A stretch of DNA of 18,615 nucleotides from an uncultured Nitrospinaceae bacterium (GTDB lineage: Bacteria; Nitrospinota; Nitrospinia; Nitrospinales; VA-1): assembly GCA_938073925.1 (NCBI GenBank), contig CALJGH010000150.1, positions 1 through 18,615 of the forward strand, read 5' to 3'. Below the pieces are notes generated by a model. The model was not told the DNA's origin. It did not search any database and saw only the letters and a list, made by a program, of their open reading frames with translations. Numbering within the stretch: the first letter of the stretch is position 1; the number at the start of each line of letters is the position of its first letter. Shown here piece after piece: positions 15,493-18,615 of this stretch. The position numbers and the translations under genes were made by a program.

Positions 15493-15987
15493 ATGAACTC
15501 ACCTATAATTCGTATTGGTAATGGTTACGATGTGCACCGTCTGGTTACAGGAAGAAAGCTGATACTCGGCGGCATTGATATCCCGCATTCGACTGGACTC
15601 GATGGGCATTCCGATGCAGATGTCCTCTTACACGCGTTATGCGATGCTCTTTTGGGAGCCGTCGGCGCAGGTGATATCGGCGCCCATTTCCCGGATACCG
15701 ACTCCAAATGGAAAGGCATATCCAGTCTTGTTTTACTGGAGCAAGTCACCGCAACTTGCAGAGATAAAGGATTTGAATTTTCCAATATCGACACCATCAT
15801 CGTTGCGCAAAAACCAAAACTGGCTCCGTTTTTACCTGATATGAAAAAGAATATTTCACAGGCTATGGCAATAGACATAGGTCAAATAAATATAAAAGCC
15901 ACAACAACAGAAAAATTAGGGTTCGCAGGCAAAGAAGAAGGTATTGCCGCGTACGCTGTTGCATTATTATCCAAGACGATCAACTAA
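15493..15987 (+). CDS. ispF: 2-C-methyl-D-erythritol 2,4-cyclodiphosphate synthase
   Basis: IspF cyclises CDP-ME 2-phosphate to MEcPP with release of CMP, a later step of the same pathway as Dxr. The 164-residue protein has the zinc-site motif GNGYDVHR (Asp13, His15) and the third ligand His47 in DVLLHALCDALLG. Other family residues follow: GDIGAHFPDTD and the ending ATTTEKLGFAGKEEGIAAYAVALL. Length is typical (about 160). There is a GAGG run well upstream of the ATG (15455-15458) but no close SD. A ketoacyl synthase gene starts 2 nt after its stop. Confidence 0.97.
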   Translation: MNSPIIRIGNGYDVHRLVTGRKLILGGIDIPHSTGLDGHSDADVLLHALCDALLGAVGAGDIGAHFPDTDSKWKGISSLVLLEQVTATCRDKGFEFSNIDTIIVAQKPKLAPFLPDMKKNISQAMAIDIGQINIKATTTEKLGFAGKEEGIAAYAVALLSKTIN

Positions 15988-15989
15988 AA

Positions 15990-17225
15990 ATGATTAACTC
16001 ACGCATAGTCATAACGGGTATCGGGCTGACAGCTCCAAATGGCAACAACCTGAAAGAGTTTCGTCACAACCTGCTCAATGGAGTATCGGGAGTGCAGGAA
16101 TACGAAACCCGTTATATGGGCAAAGTGCTAGCCGGAGTTTGTGATTTTGACGAACTCAAATACCAGAAAAAAAAGGAACGTCGTCGCGGAACCCGAGTGG
16201 GTTCAGTTTCCATTTACTGTTCGCGAGAAGCGTTTTTCGATGCAAACATAGACCTGGAATCCATTGACCGATCAAGAGTAGGTGTCTACCTGGGAACAAC
16301 AGAACACGGAAATGTAGAAACCGAAAACGAAGTCTACAATATCAGCAAATACGATTACGATACAAAGTTCTGGTCGCATCATCATAACCCTAGAACCGTG
16401 TCCAACAATCCCGCCGGTGAAGTTACCTTGAATATGAAAATCACCGGTCCACACTACACCATTGGCGCGGCCTGTGCCGCTGGCAATATGGGCGTCATTC
16501 AGGGAGCGCAAATGTTGCGGCTCGGGGAAGTCGATCTGGCATTAGCCGGGGGCGTTTCTGAAAGTATTCATACCTTCGGAATTTTTGCCAGTTTCAAAAG
16601 TGAAGGTGCGCTTGCTGAACACAAAGACCCAACAAAAGCCAGTCGTCCATTCGATAAAAACCGCAATGGAATTGTTTGCTCCGAAGGCGGTTGCGTCTAC
16701 ACTCTTGAACGTTTGGAAGATGCCGAAAAACGCGGCGCAAAAATTTATGGAGAAATTGTGGGCTACGCCTCAAATTCCGATGCCAAAGATTTTATTTTGC
16801 CCGATCCCGGTAGACAAACTCAATGCATGCGCTTGGCTCTCGACCGAGCCGGACTCAAACCCGACGACATCGATATCCTCAACGCGCACGCAACCGCGAC
16901 GCAAATGGGAGACATTCAAGAAACCAAAGCCATTCGCGATGTGTTCGGCAACGACAGCAAAACCCGAGTCAACAATACAAAAAGTTTTATAGGTCATACT
17001 ATGGGCGCAGCAGGCACTTTGGAACTGTCCGGTAACTTGCCATCCTTTGAAGATAATATGGTTCATCCCACTATCAATCTCGACGACCTCGACCCGGAAT
17101 GTGCAGTGAATAATCTCGTTGCCAATACCCCAGAAAAAATTCCATCCGTAAATTACATCATGAACAACTCCTTCGGTATGTTCGGCATCAACTCCGTCCT
17201 AATAGTAAAACGCTACGATCAGTAG
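15990..17225 (+). CDS. Beta-ketoacyl-ACP synthase family protein (FabF-like, divergent)
   Basis: This is a decarboxylating condensing enzyme of the thiolase fold, 411 residues, the length of FabF (KAS II). The catalytic triad is present: Cys162 in GAACAAG, His300 in NAHATAT and His336 in TKSFIGHTMGAAG, with the supporting Lys331. It departs from housekeeping FabF in two places. The loop usually reading GTST is ATAT after His300. The C-terminal glycine loop, usually SFGFGG[TH]N, reads SFGMFGIN (394-401), which changes the gating phenylalanine position. Extra charged stretches such as KKKERRRGTR near 60-69 also differ. It is therefore more likely a specialised synthase than the main fabF, and no acyl carrier or other fab gene is next to it. 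It starts 2 nt after ispF and is the last gene of the run. Confidence 0.85.
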   Translation: MINSRIVITGIGLTAPNGNNLKEFRHNLLNGVSGVQEYETRYMGKVLAGVCDFDELKYQKKKERRRGTRVGSVSIYCSREAFFDANIDLESIDRSRVGVYLGTTEHGNVETENEVYNISKYDYDTKFWSHHHNPRTVSNNPAGEVTLNMKITGPHYTIGAACAAGNMGVIQGAQMLRLGEVDLALAGGVSESIHTFGIFASFKSEGALAEHKDPTKASRPFDKNRNGIVCSEGGCVYTLERLEDAEKRGAKIYGEIVGYASNSDAKDFILPDPGRQTQCMRLALDRAGLKPDDIDILNAHATATQMGDIQETKAIRDVFGNDSKTRVNNTKSFIGHTMGAAGTLELSGNLPSFEDNMVHPTINLDDLDPECAVNNLVANTPEKIPSVNYIMNNSFGMFGINSVLIVKRYDQ

Positions 17226-17253
17226 AATAACAAGCTAACCAAACAACCCCGAA

Positions 17254-17391
17254 CGTCATCACGAACGACCAGAGGGAGTGCGGCGATCCAGGCTGAATAA
17301 TATTTCACTTTGCCGGTAAGTTGTTTTGTCAAAGATGCTTTCTTGTCTCTTCTAGATTGCCATATCGCCTTCGGCTCTTCGCAATGATGAG
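17254..17391. repeat. Imperfect palindromic dispersed-type repeat (GTCATC...GATGAG ends)
   Basis: The left arm (17254-17292) begins CGTCATCACGAACGACC and contains GCGGCGATCCAG. The right arm (17354-17391) begins AGATTGCCATATCGCC and ends TCGCAATGATGAG. The reverse complement of the right arm lines up with the left at its outer end (TCATCA..CGAA) and again around GGCGAT. This layout is that of a widely scattered family of intergenic repeats that I recognise in general form from many bacterial genomes (GTCATTGCGAG...GGCGATC type). Copy number here cannot be judged from one window. Confidence 0.7.
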
Positions 17392-17462
17392 AAATACACC
17401 TACTTCTTTTTATTAAACAATTTTATTCGGCCTATAGAATATTTTCTGTTAGGTTACAGAAA

Positions 17463-17533
17463 CCCCTACCCTTGAAAGGATAGGGGGCAAATAGTTCGTT
17501 CTCCCTTGGCGGGAGAAGGTTAGGATGAGGGGG
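17463..17533. repeat. Two tandem hairpins, REP-like C/G-rich repeat
   Basis: The first stem pairs CCCCTACCCTT (17463-17473) with AAGGATAGGGG (17476-17486), with one mismatch. The second pairs TTCTCCC (17499-17505) with GGGAGAA (17511-17517) around a TTGGC loop. It continues into GGTTAGGATGAGGGGG (17518-17533). The opposite strand reads CCCCCTCATCC, close to the CCCCCTCAGTCC of the arms at 5204 and 5280. The element resembles REP/MITE-like intergenic repeats. Confidence 0.65.
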
Positions 17534-17591
17534 AATTAAAAAATGAATCTATTAGCTAGTCCAGAATTTATCATTATAGGAAAACAAAACC

Positions 17592-18287
17592 GTGCCGCTT
17601 TCAAATTTTAAAGCCGTATTTTTCGATGTTGGAGGAACTTTGATTCGTGTTCATCCTTCTGTGGGGGATGTATATGCCAAGCACGCCCGTGACTTTGGAT
17701 TTTCCGGGACACCTGATGAACTCAATGAAGGGTTTCGTTCGCAATGGAAAAAAATGGGTGGCATAGAATCTTTGGAAAATAAGTCTGGGCCAAAGGTGGA
17801 AGAAAAATTTTGGAAAGATCTGGTGTTTGAAGTTTTTCAACCGCTTGGGGGACTTGACCGTTTCGATGAATATTTTGAACTGATCTTTGAAGTATTCCGT
17901 GACGGTTCGAACTGGAAGATCCACGAAGATGTGATCGAGTCTAGAATTTTTGAAAAATTAAACGAGCGTGGAGTTATTTTAGGTGTTATTTCAAATTGGG
18001 ATTCTCGACTGACATCAACCTTGGAGAATTTAGAGCTGGCAGATCATTTTAAATTCATTCTTCCTTCGGCAGTGGTGGGTTCTGCCAAACCAGATAAAAA
18101 AATATTCGAAGAAGCTTTGCGACTAAGCGGTGTTAAACCTCATGAGGCTTGCCATATTGGGGATGAAGTTAAAACAGATATCGTTGGGGCGAGAAATGTA
18201 GGGATTTACGGAATTCTACTCGATCGTGATAATCGGTTCGATGATTCTATTCAACCCCGAGTAAAATCTTTTTTGGAGCTGGTTTAA
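17592..18287 (+). CDS. HAD-superfamily hydrolase-like protein (REG-2-like)
   Basis: The 231-residue protein has a Rossmann HAD fold with a C1 helical cap. Motif I is FFDVGGTL with the nucleophile Asp12, but the +2 acid/base residue, normally Asp, is Gly14. Motif II is VISNWDSRL, motif III is the Lys in GSAKPDKKIF, and motif IV is HIGDEVKTDIVGA with both acidic residues. The VHPSVGDVYAKHARDFG stretch after motif I and the SNWDSRL form recall the REG-2-like/HDHD3 group. Loss of the second Asp argues against an ordinary phosphomonoesterase; the substrate is unknown. The start is GTG at 17592 with AGGA (17578-17581) 10 nt upstream. The stop overlaps that of the convergent pentapeptide gene by 4 nt. 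Confidence 0.85.
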   Translation: MPLSNFKAVFFDVGGTLIRVHPSVGDVYAKHARDFGFSGTPDELNEGFRSQWKKMGGIESLENKSGPKVEEKFWKDLVFEVFQPLGGLDRFDEYFELIFEVFRDGSNWKIHEDVIESRIFEKLNERGVILGVISNWDSRLTSTLENLELADHFKFILPSAVVGSAKPDKKIFEEALRLSGVKPHEACHIGDEVKTDIVGARNVGIYGILLDRDNRFDDSIQPRVKSFLELV

Positions 18288-18615
18288 GGTTTGTAGCCTA
18301 TGGTGCCAATGAATTTTGCATTTTTGAAATTTGTTTCACTGGTTATAGCAGAGGTCAAATTGGCTTTGGTGAGATCTGCACCATGAAGGGATGCGGAGGT
18401 TAGATTTGCTCTTGTAAGGTCCCAATCCACTAAGCTTGCGAATTTCATGCTGGCCTGTATGCATCTCGCTCCAGACAAATTAGCTCTACTTAAGGTGATT
18501 TTCTCGAGAGTAGCTCGGCTTAAATCTGCTTCTTTGAGAATCGCGGTGGTCAAATCTGCTTCCGTCAAGTTTGCCCCTTGAAAATTACATTTGGACAGAA
18601 AAGTCGTAACGAATT
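18284..18615 (-). CDS. Pentapeptide-repeat protein, partial (5' end outside window)
   Basis: The frame stays open to the right edge; 110 codons to the stop are visible. From about the Cys of KCNFQG onward the sequence is a run of A(D/N)LxX repeats: ANLTE ADLTT, ADLSR, ANLSG, ANLTS, ASLHG, ADLTK, ANLTS and so on, ending with TNFKN AKFIG TIGYKP. Such repeats fold into a right-handed square beta-helix. A TTG at 18568 could be read as a start, but repeats continue upstream of it (CNFQG ANLTE), so the true start is beyond the window. Some pentapeptide proteins mimic DNA against gyrase, but most have unknown roles, and nothing here decides. The tail-to-tail overlap with the HAD gene is the palindrome TTAA (18284-18287). 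Confidence 0.85.
   Translation of the reverse strand, partial: FVTTFLSKCNFQGANLTEADLTTAILKEADLSRATLEKITLSRANLSGARCIQASMKFASLVDWDLTRANLTSASLHGADLTKANLTSAITSETNFKNAKFIGTIGYKP

Larger units (their letters stand above)
17226..17591 (+). other. Gene-free intergenic stretch filled with palindromic repeats
   Basis: These 366 bases between the ketoacyl synthase and the HAD gene hold no credible gene. A 22-codon frame from an ATG at 17543 overlaps the HAD start and has no support. The stretch contains a 138-bp imperfect palindrome (17254-17391) and two local hairpins (17463-17533), listed separately. The remainder is AT-rich and must hold the HAD promoter. Confidence 0.75.

Noticed and set aside
16585..16992. 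135-codon frame inside the ketoacyl synthase gene
   Set aside because: An out-of-frame shadow of a gene with an intact catalytic triad; its composition (many Pro, Lys, Thr) fits a shifted frame.
17543..17611. 22-codon leader ORF before the HAD gene
   Set aside because: No SD, no conserved content, and it overlaps the well-supported GTG start in another frame.
1..18615. CRISPR array, tRNA/rRNA genes, integrase or phage genes, toxin-antitoxin pairs
   Set aside because: No regularly spaced repeats, tRNA-like cloverleaf, rRNA sequence or proteins of these families were seen.

Overview
The window reads as ordinary chromosome from a Gram-negative (diderm) bacterium with moderate to low GC content. 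Evidence for an outer membrane is a lipoprotein with a clear lipobox, an MlaC-type phospholipid-transport protein and a heptosyltransferase-like GT9 enzyme. Isoprenoids come from the MEP pathway (dxr, ispF). The gene set would suit Nitrospinota or a deltaproteobacteria-like lineage, but this is an impression from gene content and repeat style, not a phylogenetic placement.

Layout. 1-613 (-) is the 5' part of a TPR lipoprotein gene. Divergent from it at 827-1063 (+) is a small six-cysteine protein of unknown function, followed by a DUF389 membrane protein (1209-2198). Convergent to that lies a minus-strand operon read from 5171 down to 2281: a secreted TPR protein, recN (DNA repair) and a YjbQ-family protein. 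A perfect 30-bp inverted repeat (5204-5280) separates this operon from the plus-strand run mlaC, rimO and pfkA (5310-8397). A GT9 glycosyltransferase (8419-9432, -) follows.

The second half is a long plus-strand housekeeping run starting with rpsB at 9782: rpsB, tsf, pyrH, frr, uppS, cdsA, dxr, ispF and a ketoacyl-synthase gene (to 17225). It joins translation elongation and ribosome recycling, UMP supply, and lipid precursors. Dxr and IspF feed isoprenoid synthesis, UppS makes undecaprenyl diphosphate and CdsA makes CDP-diacylglycerol. The usual neighbour of dxr, the site-2 protease gene rseP, is absent; ispF and the ketoacyl synthase stand in its place.

A 366-bp gene-free stretch (17226-17591) is filled with dispersed-type palindromic repeats. 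It is followed by a HAD-like protein lacking the second motif-I aspartate and, tail-to-tail with a 4-nt overlap, the 3' part of a pentapeptide-repeat gene that runs off the right edge.

I found no CRISPR array, tRNA, rRNA, transposase, prophage or toxin-antitoxin module, and nothing that convincingly amounts to a new multi-gene system. The most interesting items are the palindromic repeats, the small cysteine protein, the divergent ketoacyl synthase beside ispF, and possible RNA structure upstream of rpsB.
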